Origin: Aplectana chamaeleonis
Taxonomy: Eukaryota > Nematoda > Chromadorea > Rhabditida > Cosmocercidae
Assembly (NCBI GenBank): GCA_029168955.1
Contig: JAPDOI010000371.1
Location: 1 to 64,000, forward strand
Reading direction: 5' to 3'
DNA: 64,000 nt
This document shows, piece by piece, positions 24,293-55,224 of the stretch. The translations under genes and the position numbers were made by a program. Under the pieces are notes generated by a model. The model ran no database searches and was not told the origin of the DNA. It worked only from the letters and a program-made list of their open reading frames with translations. How positions within the stretch are numbered: the first letter of the stretch is position 1; every line of letters starts with the position of its first letter.

Positions 24293-25395
24293 AGCACGTT
24301 GTTTCATAGGCGATACATTGATGACTGTCTTATAATTTGCTCTACGCGGGAAGGGATGGACATGCCTTTGGGGCTGAGCAGAGTGCCACCGCGGCGCGGC
24401 GCGGTCTGATGATGGAGAGCCGTATTGATAGATCGCCGCGATCTATCAATACGGCTCTCAATCATCAGGCCGCGCCGCGCCGCGGTGGCACTCTGCTCAG
24501 CCCCTTTCGCTCTTATGAACAGCCAGTTCCCACACGTAAAACTGACTCGGGAAAAAAACCGTCGGAAAGCTGGTTGCCTTTCTTGAATGTCCAGATTCAA
24601 CTGGCAAATGGCAGAAAAGTCACAAAGTGGTACAGCAAACCTTCGAACCAAAATATTCTGGTCCACTGGCGGTCCGCGCATCGCACTCAGACAAAGCTTG
24701 CGGTTGTCAGAAACATGTTTCGCACCGCTATAAATGTGTGTTCTGAAGAGGAGGAGCGCGAGGCGTCAAAAAGCTTAGCTTGTCAAATAGCTACTCTCAA
24801 TGGCTATGTATCACCAGCGCGCAGGTTGCGGAACGCCCAAGAAGGTCAGCGAAGTCCTAATTTACCACCAAGCGACAAAGTTCTTTTCATAATGCTATTC
24901 ATATCCGATGATGTAAGCCGCGCTGTCAGAATGCCTTCGAGGAGCGGGAATGGAAAATTCTGTATCTCTGGTGACCATCCCGCAAAATAATTTGAAACGG
25001 CAATTAGCGCGAAATCGTCAGTATGATCGCGCATGCGTCACGCCACAGTGCGTCATTTGCCCATCGGGCAGAGATGGTGACTGTGTTGCTTCTGGGGTTA
25101 TTTATCTGATCACAAGCCACAGCTGTGGCCAGGAATATATCGGCGAAACAGCCAGCCCACTGCATGTGAGGATCAAAGAGCACTTGGATGGGAAGGAAAG
25201 GTCGCGAGTGAGTTAGCACAGCGCTGGGCTGCCACAGGGTTAATTGCCATGGTGGGGACGATTTTGATGTGCGAGTGGAGATACTAGCGCGGGAGGCCAA
25301 AACAAGTCCGCGAAAAGCGCTCGAGGCATTCTGGATCAACGCGAGAGACCCCAAAGTCAACCGGAAGGACGAGGGTATATAAATACCTGCAGCCC
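24293..25395 (+). pseudogene. Penelope-like element: RT (YIDD) plus GIY-YIG endonuclease
   Basis: This is a 5'-truncated retroelement. The frame RRYIDDCLIICSTREGMDM at 24305-24363 is the RT catalytic motif C of Penelope-like elements. A 133-bp palindrome then interrupts it. After that come the conserved segments WLPFLNVQIQLANGRKVTKW and RNMFRTAINVCSEEEE (about 24570-24760). A frameshift near 24930 leads to CVTPQCVICPSGRDGD, SGVIYLITSHSCGQEYIGET and VRIKEHL, a GIY-YIG nuclease with the upstream Cys pair typical of the family. Near 25275-25376, in another frame, KALEAFWINARDPKVNRK supplies the catalytic glutamate. Two or three frameshifts and the insertion make it dead. Confidence 0.85.
24370..24502. 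mobile_element. 133-bp near-perfect palindrome inserted in the RT
   Basis: The arms (about 65 nt each, centre near 24437) match with about two mismatches: GGCTGAGCAGAGTGCCACCG ... and its reverse complement. The sequence CCTTT occurs on both sides (24365-24369 and 24503-24507) and looks like a target duplication. The RT motifs on the two sides belong to one domain, so removing the palindrome with one CCTTT copy would bring them next to each other. A very short foldback MITE is the simplest reading. Confidence 0.8.
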
Positions 25396-25680
25396 TATAT
25401 CAGACTAGCCTTCTGATATGGGTGCTGCTTTCTGACATCTCGTGTTCTACTGATGACCTGATGCTCTACAGACTTTGAGATGGTATGCCGCTCAGTCTCA
25501 GCTATCTCACTTATTTGTTTGGAAATTCTGTCTTGAATTTTAGTAGGGTAAACTACGTTTGGCCGAGTATTTTTACACGTAGATTCGACCTTCTCCATAC
25601 TCCGAAGAAGGGCGAGAAAGCCGAGACGTTAGTCTGCTAATAAACCATCATACTACCTCGTGCCGGCTAAAATCAACGTA
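25396..25680 (+). other. 3' untranslated tail of Penelope-like element
   Basis: The stretch contains CTCCGAAGAAGGGCGAGAAAG followed by CCGAGACGTTAGTCTGC and AATAAACC at about 25598-25646, a conserved tail style of Penelope-like elements. The exact 3' end is not defined. Confidence 0.5.
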
Positions 25681-27708
25681 CAAGCCATATTCTGATGCCA
25701 AAGTTTATCGAGTCAAACGTGGAGATTATTAGGACAACACGGATCGCGGTGTCGGTTTCAGTTCCCTTGGCGCTACCCTGCGCATGTGGGCGCAAACTCA
25801 GTGGAAGTAGCATTTATTACGCGCATCGAGTTTGTGCCAACGTGCACTGGGGTTGCGCCAAGGGCGTTGCAACCGACATTGCGATCTGTGTCGATTGTAC
25901 ATGTTGACCAGGCTTGTGGGTCAACTATGTATGACAGAAGCCAAAAATTTGAAGCATGATAAACTTCTTCATTGTAAAACAATGTGTAATCACAACAATA
26001 ACATAAACCGGTCAGATGAAACAGTTCAGAGTGTGCTACAAAGGGGAGCGAATACAGCGTTATTAAGCAGTAATGTGTGGAATGCGAGCGCGAAATTGGC
26101 CATGTACAGAATCGGTGACTTTTCGGCATCCCTACGCCGATCCAAGGTAAGTCAATCTAGCCCTTATTTCTACGACTGAATGATTTTTGGTTACTGATAG
26201 CAAACTGTGTCAATTGATTCCTACAACAACCTCGTTCACAGTTGGTGGAAAAATCCTGAGCAATATTTACATTTACAGGAATATGAACATTGACATAAAG
26301 CTCTGATCATAAAATCGATGCGTATTACTATTACACTATCGCTCCAGCCGCGCAGCGGCTGGAGAGGTTTTACTTATAGTAGCTACGCACAGAGGATTCA
26401 TTTATTTTAACCTTCTGCTCGACTCCATATCGGAAGATGCATGTGCCTTTCGTCTCGTATTTCACAATCTGAAGTCGACATTTTAATTCTAGAAGCAAAT
26501 AGAAAAGAATGATCTGCAAGTTCACACAAGCATTCACACCCAACCACAACGAATACTTTGAATCAAATATGGAACTTTTGATCGCCAGGAATCTAACTTT
26601 TTAGTAGATTACATTTGCACTCTGGATATGCCATTTGAAAAGGCATTTGTCATAAACCTTTGCATATAACTCAAGCCACATGCTACAGAAATGTGCTCAT
26701 TGAACTCGCTCAGCAGACTGCCCCTCTTGTCCTACAGCATTCGAATTTGCGTGTTTTCCCAACCAAAGCATCGTTCAGTTCGTCGTCACCCCCTCCGCAA
26801 CAATGGTGAATGGGCCCATGTATTGGCCGCGTCGGAGTCATGTCAACTTTCACATAAAGGGCGCAATTCCCACTGCCAACAAAGGAGTGCCTGTCTGAGG
26901 GGATCGAGGCACTTATGTGGCCGAGGAGGCGACTCAACCAGGACTAGTTCTAGTTGAGAATTAGAAATAATTCCATGGCTAGTCGAGGAACACCTCAGGA
27001 TCAAGTTGAACAATCTAACAATATACATTTTCAGGGAAATACCAAGACCATGAATAAATCAACCCAAGCTAGTTACATATTTGACAAAAATTGACGAGTT
27101 GACCAAAGCATGAATAAGTCCAGAGGATACTGATAAATCTACACGAACTCAGTTTTCCAAAAATGAATCTTCCGAATGTTGCCGGTCCTTTTGAAGGCAG
27201 TGTCCACTATGAAATGCGTCTTTGTTTTTCCGCCGGAAATCGAATGCTCGATGTCTAAGTGAAAGAAATGAAGCAATAGGCTCGAGATAACGAAAAAAAG
27301 GCCCGGAATTCCGCTCGCGCTAGGCCTTTCCGCAGGTCGAGTTCTCCGTGGATGAGTTTGTTCCATTTCATGGTTCAACCCACATTAGCATTGGAGCGCG
27401 AATGAATTTTAGCATTGGGGCGCGCTTGGGAAAAATCGCAATTTTTTTCTTAACTTACATTGCTTCTATCGTTGTGTTGCTTCTTTTCTGTACATTATTG
27501 CCCTTTTCACTAGTTTACTTCTTAGTCTCTACTGAACACATTGGGTATAAAAATAATGCGTCAACTCAAACGAAAATTGAGATATATAGAAATCAAGCTG
27601 ACGTAGTTCTGCTCATGCCCACGCCAAGCGCCCAACATCGCAATCTCCCTTCGAAAGAAGGGACCATCATTTCAGTCTTCCCGTTGTTTTTTTTTCTGTG
27701 ATTCTTTC
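25681..27708. other. intergenic, mostly featureless
   Basis: No convincing coding region. One perfect hairpin lies at 26342-26364 (CTCCAGCCGC, loop GCA, GCGGCTGGAG). At 27188-27210 a sequence AAGGCAGTGTCCACTATG resembles a MITE end seen elsewhere in the window, without a recognised partner end. Confidence 0.4.
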
Positions 27709-27841
27709 TTCACTGAAGGGACAGGTCTCAAACCTTCCAGCTCAGGTGAAAACTCGGGAAAATTTTTAACACCACACCATCACGTGTTTTTTTCTTCACC
27801 TGAGCTGGAAGGTTTGAGACCTAATTGTCCCTTTAGTGAAG
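27709..27841. repeat. ~45-bp inverted repeat (foldback)
   Basis: Arms 27709-27750 and 27795-27841 share GGTCTCAAACCTTCCAGCTC and its reverse complement, with a small insertion (AATT) in the right arm. The 44-bp centre is AT-rich. It lies about 720 bp downstream (minus sense) of the last identified host exon and could be a MITE. Confidence 0.8.
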
Positions 27842-28559
27842 ACACCCTGCCGACACTGTTTCCAAGATGAAAGGCTAATAAATGAAATTATATGCAACTT
27901 GTTCGAAAACTTGTGTGTTGCTAGATTCTGTTATTGGAAATTCACTCAGTGTCACCATATTTTCACTCATTTCAACTTCTTTGCAGGAATATCTAGTACC
28001 CACTTGCCCCCCCCCATACCCTAGAATGTCCTCATCGTGGAAACATCTGGTGAATGCGCGGCCCATCAAAAACGTGTGCCACGCGTAATAAATGCTGAAA
28101 TCGGGAACAATTGATGCGAAACGGTGATGAGGCTCAGCTCATAAAAGCACATCGCCGGCAGATGTGTTAGTCTCCCGAACCGAACGATTTACACCGGACA
28201 GTCGCCTATTAGTAACAATAATGCCCTCCGTGAGCTTCTCTGAAGTTCTGCTTGCAAATATTCCACGAAAAAAGTGGTGAGAAAATGTTCAAAATACATA
28301 CTTCTACAATAGTTAAGGGTATCATACCATTGAATCTCTTTATGCAGACCAGCATTTAGGTGCAATTTCAACACGGCCCTTCCATGTTTCATTTTCTTGT
28401 CGTCAACTGCGCGCTCTAATGCTCACTTTAATCCCCCCTAATTTTCCATAACCAGTTCTTCGCCTTCGACGTCCTGTCACCAAGTGCACAATTTCGTCTC
28501 GCTCCACCGTAATTATGTATGATGTAAGGCCTTCCTGCAGACATTTGTAGACAACTCAC
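27842..28559. other. possible 3' part of host gene, unresolved
   Basis: Minus-strand frames here (28428-28559 and 28189-28270) could contain the terminal exon, but no splice site pair and stop gave a convincing continuation. Confidence 0.3.
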
Positions 28560-46893
<18,334 letters not shown>

Positions 46894-48050
46894 CTGAAAG
46901 GTGGAAATGGATTTGAATGCCTTTCACAATCATTTCACAATCTTCCACCTCGGTGCTTCTAAAGTTTTTTGAGGAAAACGCCTGTGGGTAGTTGCCTAAT
47001 GCGATATTAATCGTTACTATTTCTCGCTAAATATTTCTCCCTTCTGCAGATTTCAAATAACAAAGTTGAGGTGATCAAAAACAGCCGTAAACTGTGTGTA
47101 TGACTCAGAGCTTCTAAGATGATTCAAGTAACAATTGATAGAAAAAACTGAGCATTTCAAAGCTGAATGGCAACTGTTTCACATCATCTACCAAGCAGTG
47201 AGTAATGGATGGAAATTCTGGAAAATTAAAGATAGCAGAGGTCGGGAATTTTCCATAAACCTGTCACAAATTCCAAAAATCACGAAAACGGGTCAGTGTC
47301 GCAGCGGAATTCCCAAACCTTCCGAGAAGACGCGAAAGGAAATCCCAAGCGCAAACATTGCTGCGGAGCTGCTGGTTTCACTCCGAAACTCAGGTGCAAA
47401 CTCCTCTCGTTGTGCCTCATACTTTTCTGAGATGAAAATTTAGTGTTGAATTACTGTGGATCGATAGGATGGATTCTGTTGCTGTGGAACTGCTATTTGG
47501 AGCGAATCAATGACGCCCAGACGAGCAGCCGTCCCCGACTACCGTAGTTGCAGCCTATTGATTAAGCGCCAGCGGAGAAAATTCACTGCAAATGCTCTTG
47601 AAAAAATACAGAATAAAGAGAATCGCGTGAATGGAAAGAATTCCCTCTCTCAACTTTCGCAAAATTTCGGCAAAAAAAAGCTTTTATGGAGTCAAGTTAC
47701 ATACAGGAATTAAATTATTAAAAATGTGTGACATTCAAAATGTTAAAAAGACGAATTACTCAATTTGCGATTCATACATTCACTTGAGTCAAATTTTCTC
47801 GATTTTTCCGAAGTCAACATTAGTCGAGAGTGCCTTAATCCTTTCGGTAAGCGAAAACCACCACAAAACCATATTCAGTGTTCTCCTCGGTTTTTCGAGA
47901 AACTCCGGAATAGCACTAGATCTCGCCCAGAAATCTTACCCTTTTGAAAATTAGCAAAATCGGTGTTCACGATTGGGATTGATGTGGTGACCTATCAGTG
48001 AGAAGTGAGCACCAGGTATTCGAAAGTCGTTAATTATAGTGGTCTGATGA

Positions 48051-48053
<3 letters not shown>
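46894..48053. other. upstream of exon A, unassigned
   Basis: The missing 5' exon(s) of the host gene should lie here or farther right, but no minus-strand reading frame with a start codon, good splice site and matching phase was identified. Confidence 0.35.

Positions 48054-48083
<30 letters not shown>
48054..48083. repeat. (TC)15 microsatellite
   Basis: Short pure CT/TC run directly before a degenerate MITE family 2 stretch. Confidence 0.9.
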
Positions 48084-48084
<1 letters not shown>

Positions 48085-48260
48085 AGAATCGTTTTTCTGT
48101 TCCTATGCTTACCTCGGAAACGGTTCCATGTTGATTTTAATGACTTCTCTGGAGTCGTACAAAATTACTACTAATTTCTGTCATTTGCAACCGATGTATG
48201 CGAGCGGTTCAGAATAAAGAGAGAAGCTAAGAATGAAGGGAAAAACTGTATTATTGATAG
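48084..48260 (-). mobile_element. degenerate MITE family 2 fragment
   Basis: AGAATCGTTTTTCTGTTCC, GGAAACGGTTCCATGTTGAT and the GAGAAGCTAAGAATGAAGG segment follow the order of family 2 in reverse orientation, with low similarity. A weak end (GGTGTTCACGATTG) lies at 47961. Confidence 0.5.
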
Positions 48261-51200
48261 GGAACCATCGCTCATCTCGAAAGACCGTAGAAGAGGCGTG
48301 TCAAAGTGGCTTCCTGATATGGGCGCCCCAGGGTGGTTTCCTCCTATGTCTCGAGTTATCGGAGGGATTGAGAGCTCGCACTTAGCAGGTGTTGTAGAAG
48401 CTGGGTCTACTTCACAGTTATGCGGAACTCTCAGCTTTCGCCCCTGTGCTTGGACTGTGCCTTTAACTCACGAATGCCCTTTCTTGAGATCTATGCCTTG
48501 CGAATTTCGGGTGATGGTCTTATAGGAACAGTCCATATTCAGAGGTAATCTTTGATATTCTAATACGGCCGCCGTGCATTGCAACCCTGCCGTGCAAGAA
48601 ATCTTAGTTTGCTCAAATAAGCCTAGGAAGCGGGGGAAAATTCGACCACGCCAAGAGGAAAACAAAAAGTTGGGCAGGTCCACCGAAAAGTTTTCAATCC
48701 AAAAACCTTAGAATTTCGGCACTTTTTTACTACATGAGACACCTGCTCGGTGGCAATTTCAGGTCAAATTTTGGCTTATCCCGGGTTCCCAACTGTTTGA
48801 GGAGAATCAAAGAGAATCTCAACTAACTTCCTAAGCATTCCTGGATTTTCTCCTGAGGGTTGGCCCACAAGGATGGAAAACTTCCGATTACTTACATACA
48901 AACGAGCGATTTTCCTTAGACAACTCTTTCATTTGAAGCAGATAAAACTTTTGCTATGAGTTCGAGCAAAACAATCAATATGGTAAATTTGGTTTGATAT
49001 TCAGTATGCTTCGGAAACAGTTCTCAGTACTGAGTTCACTGCAATCTTCGTGTGAAGCCTTTTCGTTCTGTTGTATTTGTTTTGTACTATTTTGCAGACT
49101 TATCTTTCCTAATCCGCAGACAGTGCTTGATTTCTGGAATTGGGTTTACTCTCGCTCTCCAGTCATCAGAAATCACTCAATATCAACAGTCGTCAACTCA
49201 ACAAATTTCAGCTTTCGGCGGTATATGCGTCCCGAAAAGGCTTTATCGATCTCGAAAAGTGTTTCCTGGACTCACACAATGCTCGAATACTAGGCAAACA
49301 CTGGTATTCAGATGCAGAGATTATCGATTCCACGTCAGCTACGTACATATGTAGATCTCTGAATCACTTCAAAATTTAGGGAATCCACTGTTAGAGCACG
49401 TGCTCTCTTCGAATCCTTTTATGGCTCGAAATCTTTTTTTTCTGCTTGTTATGTGAAGCGTCTCTGGCTTACCGAGGTGTTACTTCACTATTTACCAAAA
49501 CTTTCTCTTTTTTCTAGATGCGATCATCCCGCCAGAATTGGAACTAAAGGAAGGAATAACTAACTTGCAGCATATTTCAAATCAAAACACTCTAGGCTCA
49601 TAACAAACTGAGGTCCATGGGGGTCGTACTTTAGGAGCAATGCACGAAGAGGGAGAATAATCTTTTGCGGGAAGACTTGGCAATGTTTAGCCCACCGATT
49701 CTCAGAAATGTTTTCTGGATCGGGTGGTTCTTATCAAACAGGATTGTGTGTTGCTGGCTGCTAGAATCTTATTCTCTGATGATATCCTACAAATCTTTGA
49801 GTCCCAGACCAGTCCTTTCAGAACCCTGACAGTGAGTAGGATCGATCCTGAAACTAACCGCAGAGCATCGGCTATTGGAGAGTTGCTGCTGAATAGATGT
49901 AGGAGGGAGGGAGGGAGCGAAATGGTGAAAGGCGATTACGCCACCGCCAGCCACTTCAGCTCCGCCTCCATCGGTCTGAGTCGGCCAATCGGAGATGTCG
50001 GAATGCATGCACATCGATTGCCTCGGGGGTGATTCACCGTCATCATCGTTCTCGTTGCTCGATTCTGAATTCAGTAGTTATTTCAAGGAAGTATTTATAG
50101 TCCGAGTGAATTGGCGAGGTTTAAAAACATCTCAAAGCGAAAGGAACAGGTTCTACAGCACATTTTGACTCTTCTAGAAAAAAGGTTCAATTCCATTCGG
50201 ATGTTTTCAGCGATGCCAGGTCAGTTCACGCAAAATGGAGTATGGGCTGACACATCGTTAACGTCTTCATAATGACACACGTTCGCCAACCTTTTCACAA
50301 TGTGCGTCCTATGTTGAACTTGATGCATGAGTAAGGGCTGGCCGATACTTCAGGGGTTCGAGAAAAGTATTGTGATGAATTTAGATGTTTTTTTTCTGTG
50401 ATTTCTGATCGCATGGTTAATAATTACAAGGTATCACGAGATAGCTAAGTTGAATACAAAATTTTTGGGGCTAGAAAGGATTCCGGGGGAGAGTTTTACC
50501 CTTACACTGACACTGTTAAGATAAAAAAGGGTAATGGGCGAATTCAGAGGTTCTTAGCTAGAAAGAGAGTGTTTTCCTGTGATTCGATAGCGATACATCT
50601 CACTATACCACCACGACACTACATCACATACTCCCTCATGCATCAGTACTCCTCGGCCTAGCAGCATTCATGAGAGCCCTAGCAGCGAGAAATGCCTTCT
50701 TTTCTCAGGTTACGTTCAAATTATTGTAAAAGTCTTTGGGCTCAGAGTTCACCTGGGTCCTATGCGCTAATGTCTTTCCAGGTTGCGTTCTGGCATGTGC
50801 TTTTTTCACTACTTCTCAGCCCACGATGGACTCCCGTTCAGTGCCATGAAAAAGCCCTCAGGATTGCTAGAGACAATGATTGCTCTCTGAGCCGATCCTA
50901 CCAAAAAGACTCTGTTCGTCACTGTAAGGCCACCGTTCCTCTCTTCTTGGTCGAACTCTGACAACTTTCTGGCTGTAATTAACCTCACCGCTACCTCATT
51001 AGGCATTGCTGACAAACAATTCGCAGCAAAATCAATGTCTTCTTTGATGAGAAGATGGGAACTCTGCAGCTGGATTACATATATTTTTCAAAATTCACCT
51101 GAGAATTAAAATTTTTGTAGAATATCTCGTTCCCTCATATGTGACCGTTGGCAGCGACCGGTCGATCGCAAGCTCTCGTTCAGCATTGTGCAACATGCGC

Positions 51201-52155
51201 AATGGCCGCCGAATACTTCCACAAGCCGACTCTGCTATGTCTTGTCAATGGGTTGCACAGAACCTTTGTTTCAGGCATCATTTATAGTTCAGCCGCGGGG
51301 TTGCGCAGCATGGTGCGGCCATAAAATCTTGATTGCGCGGCGTGATATTATAGGATTGCACGCTTACGCCAGACGCTTTTGAGGAACGATTTCAAAAGTG
51401 TGTGAAGTTTTTCACGTTGAATTTTCGAATTTCTGCCCCCCCCCCAGTTTCAAAACTTTCGATAATTGCGTACAGCATACTAGCAGTGCTCTCAAGCTTT
51501 TTTTACATTTCTGCGACAAAGTTACTCACTACTATAAAAAAACAAGAAAAATTGAGATTGAATTAGATCAGGTCACTTCATTTCCCTTTTTTACGATAGC
51601 TCCGATGGCCACAAAATAGGAACTTGTCCTAGGAAATTTGGAAAACGAAAATACAATTCCAAAGATTACGTTCTACTTCTCGCCTCTCTGTCCGCCCGCT
51701 TCTCATAATCCTGAGGGAGGGTACTCTCAGGAGGTCGATTGGTCTTCAAAAGACCTTCACAGACTCTGCCGACGACATATGAATGAAAGTCCCTGCCTTG
51801 TCTTGGATCTGCTGTTGCTATGTAAGTTGCTATAATTAGGAACCTCGGAGGGCCATCCTCACGAATTCAAACATGGCGAGTGTTTTCTGGTCCATTCTCG
51901 CTCGCTGTCAGCGAATCTGAAATCGGATTTTGCTTTACACTTCTCTATTGTGGTTCATTCAGTGATGTAATAAAGCTTTCAGGCAGCATTTGCTTGTTTT
52001 CATTAACGAACTTTTCTTTGCAAATGCAGCACTCTTTGCCGCAGTTTTGAGGTCTTCAGCTACCAACGATGAAAAGCCAATCAGATTTTAGACTCTTTGA
52101 CAAGCCGAGAGCAAAACTTCTACTGGGCCGATTCTTCAGACTGCCTCCAAGAACA
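48261..52155. other. no feature recognised
   Basis: About 3.9 kb of AT-rich DNA without a reading frame, RNA gene or repeat that I can support. Several moderate-length frames here have no splice-site or motif support. Confidence 0.4.
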
Positions 52156-52159
52156 TTAA

Positions 52160-52638
52160 AGGCACTGTTCGCGATTAACTTCATCCTCGAATTTTTCATG
52201 ACAAACGCTTCTCGTGGCTCTCAAAAGCAGAACAGCGTCAAAAATGGGACGAAAAGCTACCCAGGAGCCGCAAAATGGCTTAGAAAAGTGGGCAAACCCC
52301 GCCGCTGTGAGCAAGTCCCGCCTCTTCCCGCCCCTCGACGTGAACAAAGGAACACTCGAAATCAAGAGTTGATCGATGGTTTCCGATCAAAAGCCACGTT
52401 CTTCCCTTCATTCTCAACTTCTCTCTTTACTCAGGTCAGCTCGCATGCATTGGCTGCAAAAGAAGGAAGTTACAAGCCTCAGACAACTCGTCCACCATGC
52501 TTCCCTAGCTCAATTTTTGAGGGACCATAAATCCCAGAAGGTCTTGTACGATTCCAGAAGCATCATTGGAATCAGAATGGGACCGGTTTCAAGATAGGCA
52601 AAAAAACAGAAGAGCGATTTTTATCGCGAAAAGTGTCT
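52160..52638. mobile_element. MITE family 2, copy B
   Basis: Starts AGGCACTGTTCGCGATTAAC after TTAA (52156-52159) and ends ATCGCGAAAAGTGTCT before TTAA (52639-52642). Shares with copy A the blocks CTCTCTTTACTCAGGTCAGC and CCTAGCTCAATTTTTGAGGG in the same orientation. Confidence 0.87.
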
Positions 52639-52776
52639 TTAAGTTGTCCGTCCCGAGTGCGACAGCGTACACCCATATGTAGTAGGGAGTCGAACAAAAG
52701 TTTTGCATTCTATGAAGCAAATTCAAACAAAAAGACAAAGCTTCTTTCCATAGCAAGTGGCATGATTTGATTTATT

Positions 52777-52974
52777 CTAAAAGAAACCGTTCTGATGTAA
52801 TTTTGACACTCGCTCAATAGACCTAATCAGTTTTTCCGTGCTCAAGCCGGTTTTCTGCATTGAAGATGCTTTCCGCTTCATGGCATCTGGATGTCCCAAT
52901 GCAACCTTTGTCGGTTCATTGCATTGATCATTATCAAAGCGCAGCCTGACATTCGTGTTCAACCATCGAAATGT
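52777..52974 (-). CDS. candidate 3'-terminal exon of an unknown host gene
   Basis: After an acceptor CATCACACAG the minus strand reads TFRWLNTNVRLRFDNDQCNE and later SSMQKTGLSTEKLIRSIERV, ending GFF then TAG at 52777. AATAAA follows the stop directly (52771-52776). The composition and codon use look like real coding sequence, but the upstream exons were not found and the family is not recognised. A stop fused to the polyadenylation signal is unusual, so a chance frame is possible. Confidence 0.35.
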   Translation of the reverse strand, partial: TFRWLNTNVRLRFDNDQCNEPTKVALGHPDAMKRKASSMQKTGLSTEKLIRSIERVSKLHQNGFF

Positions 52975-53948
52975 CTGTGTGATGATTGGGATATTGATTG
53001 AAGGCTGTGTTCACGATAATTTTCGATCTCGAATTTCCTACGTAAAACAATGCGTTGGCCGTCATGTGTTACCTAAATCACGAAGAAAGGGCGAAAAACT
53101 CACAAAGCGAACTATTTCAGCGAAATAATTTGCTGGCTCGGACCAGTTGTCCGGGTGGAGAAACGAGTTCTCGGGGGTTGTGCTGAGTGAATGATGGGGT
53201 CAATCGAGAATGGAAAAATACATTATACATAACAGTTTTAGTTAGGAACAGAGAGTGAAGAATTTTAAAGAAACGGTTCACAAAAGATTTCACTGTCACA
53301 ACAAACTGTTCCTCTGAGACTACGGGAGAGGAGTGAGGGTAGATACAGCTTTTCATGTGCACCTGTCAATGTTTTTTCCGATTTCTTCGTCATTTCGCTC
53401 CTGCGCGGGGACCAAGTCATCGTTTTAGTCAATACATCTGGCACTAAAGATGATCGTGCTCTGTGCTCCTAGCAAGGGAAGTATACAAAGCGCAGGTCGC
53501 ATCTTTGGAAACGAATTGTATTGTTACTATCTCTTGCGAATCAATAGTACAACTGCGCAGTACCCCGTCCCGAGCTGCTTATTCCAAGAAAATATAAGCT
53601 CAAAACGACCATAGCTCAAAACGACACGGCAAACCTTAGCTTCGTTGGCCTGTAGAGAGATGAAGTCCCGCGGGCATTTTAATTTTAAAACGAACAGCGC
53701 TCTAAGAAAAATTTTGATACGCATGGCATGCTCACGTTGTGACGATACTTCGTGGATTTTCTTGATTTTCAGCCCTTATGGCTTGTGTTGATATATGCGT
53801 TTCGTATTTTACCGAAGTATGATTCTATGGTGCACGCCAAACTGAGAAAAATGTGTTTCTAATGAATTCAAGGTCTGCTATTGTTCAAGTAGGATATTCG
53901 TGAGCCATGGTTTATATACCTAATCTTTTCTCCGCAGTCCATTATCCT
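52975..53948. other. no feature recognised
   Basis: GAAGGCTGTGTTCACGATAA at 53001 resembles a diverged MITE end without a partner. Nothing else supported. Confidence 0.4.
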
Positions 53949-54641
53949 TTCAGCAGCCAATGCTATGCTGGCAATCCAAAACCATTACATTCATTTCTAT
54001 CATTATCCAAAAGATGCCTCAGCAACAGTTTCAATGGTTGAATTTCGAAGCAGGTCTATGCCAGAGGCCTTTTCAGCAGTGCTGTGCTTCTGTGCGATGA
54101 ATGAGGTTATCGTTCATGTTCTCGTGTCACGTCAATCCGCCATGACCATTTTTGACCACTGTGATAGCTTATACTGTAGGCACCCCCGAGTCAGTGCCAT
54201 GAGTTCGTATTTATATCTAAGAGGTGCTATCGCATCCGCTCGTGAATGGTCTTTTACCAGTTGCGCTGGATCGCGGTAGGGTTATCCTACAGACAGCTGC
54301 TCAATGGTCAAAATCTGGTCAAACCCTCTGCTTGGACGGAAGTGATGTTAACGAGGGTGTCAACGAAAGCATTCATTCATGCTGCTTGGAGAGCAACAGA
54401 AAAATAATTCTCGATTGCTCTATTTGCTTCTATTTATTTTCTCAGCCATCCCTTTTAGAACCCCACAAACTGTTGGCTGCTACGGATCTTACTGAACACA
54501 ATTTTTCTATAAGTGAATTGCCACTGATTTTCGAGGAGCTTATGATCAAAACGTCAGGTCTTTCAAATATAGGCACTGTTTTCGCGTGCGAGAAGCTTAG
54601 CTTGCTTCAAGCTTCTTTTTTAGTCAATCTGGACGTATATT
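53949..54641 (+). other. possible decayed coding region, plus strand
   Basis: After a splice-acceptor-like CTTTTCTCCGCAG (ending near 53937) a frame reads SIILSAANAMLAIQNHYIHF and MVEFRSRSMPEAFSAVLCFC to 54279. A second frame from about 54224 reads NGLLPVALDRGRVILQTAAQ and ends NLDVY at 54643. The two overlap by frameshift. No family recognised; could be an old pseudogene or chance. Confidence 0.25.
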
Positions 54642-54649
54642 AATTACTT

Positions 54650-55220
54650 TCATGTTTCTGTTCCTCTTTCATGATTGACAAATTAATGGAACATGAAATG
54701 AAATTTTAAAAAAAAATATGCTCACGCATATTCAACCATTTCTGCAAAATGTGTCGGTGTTTAGAACTTCGATGCCTCTTAGTTCTTTTCTCTACTGTTG
54801 CTGTTGTCTGCATTGATCTAGTTGCCGATGGCTTTATTGATTTTTGTCGAATTTTTTTGAATTTTGTTTTTTTGTTTTCCTGAGCATGGATTATCTTTCT
54901 TCTTAATGGTCAGCTAGTTGTTTATTGGAGCGTTCTACGGAAAATTGGGCTCAGCACCCAAAATAACCCCCTTTCACCGGTCAATATTCGGGTGAGATCA
55001 CATTTCTCGAACATTCAGCAGAGTAATGGTGTCTTCGACCTGTACGGATTGTTGGTTGAAAGTAGACTTGAATCAAATAAGAGGTTCTGAAAGTGAGCTT
55101 GATGAAAACGTTCCAGATTTCACTTACATATAGTTAGAGGCAGCAGAAATGCTCGAAATCGTTGTTAAGGTAACTGCGTTACTGGGGTCTTATTGTCCCT
55201 AGTAGAATGCTCACGCCGTT
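54650..55220. other. no feature recognised
   Basis: AT-rich; no supported feature. Confidence 0.4.
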
Positions 55221-55224
55221 TTAA

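Noticed and set aside
24304..24681. Minus-strand 125-codon frame across the palindrome
   Set aside because: It is the antisense of the Penelope-like RT and palindrome arms.
26342..26364. Intrinsic transcription terminator
   Set aside because: Perfect hairpin but no bacterial context and no T tract; treated as a chance or element-derived palindrome.
28189..28392. Terminal exon of the host gene ending LLIGDCPV
   Set aside because: An acceptor TTCAG exists and phase 0 fits, but the short product is not similar in style to the rest and the alternative frame directly after exon G looks as good; left unresolved.
49787..50014. Minus-strand frame that could be the host gene's first exon
   Set aside because: No signal peptide, no fitting donor with one spare base, and low-complexity composition from GGGAGG repeats.
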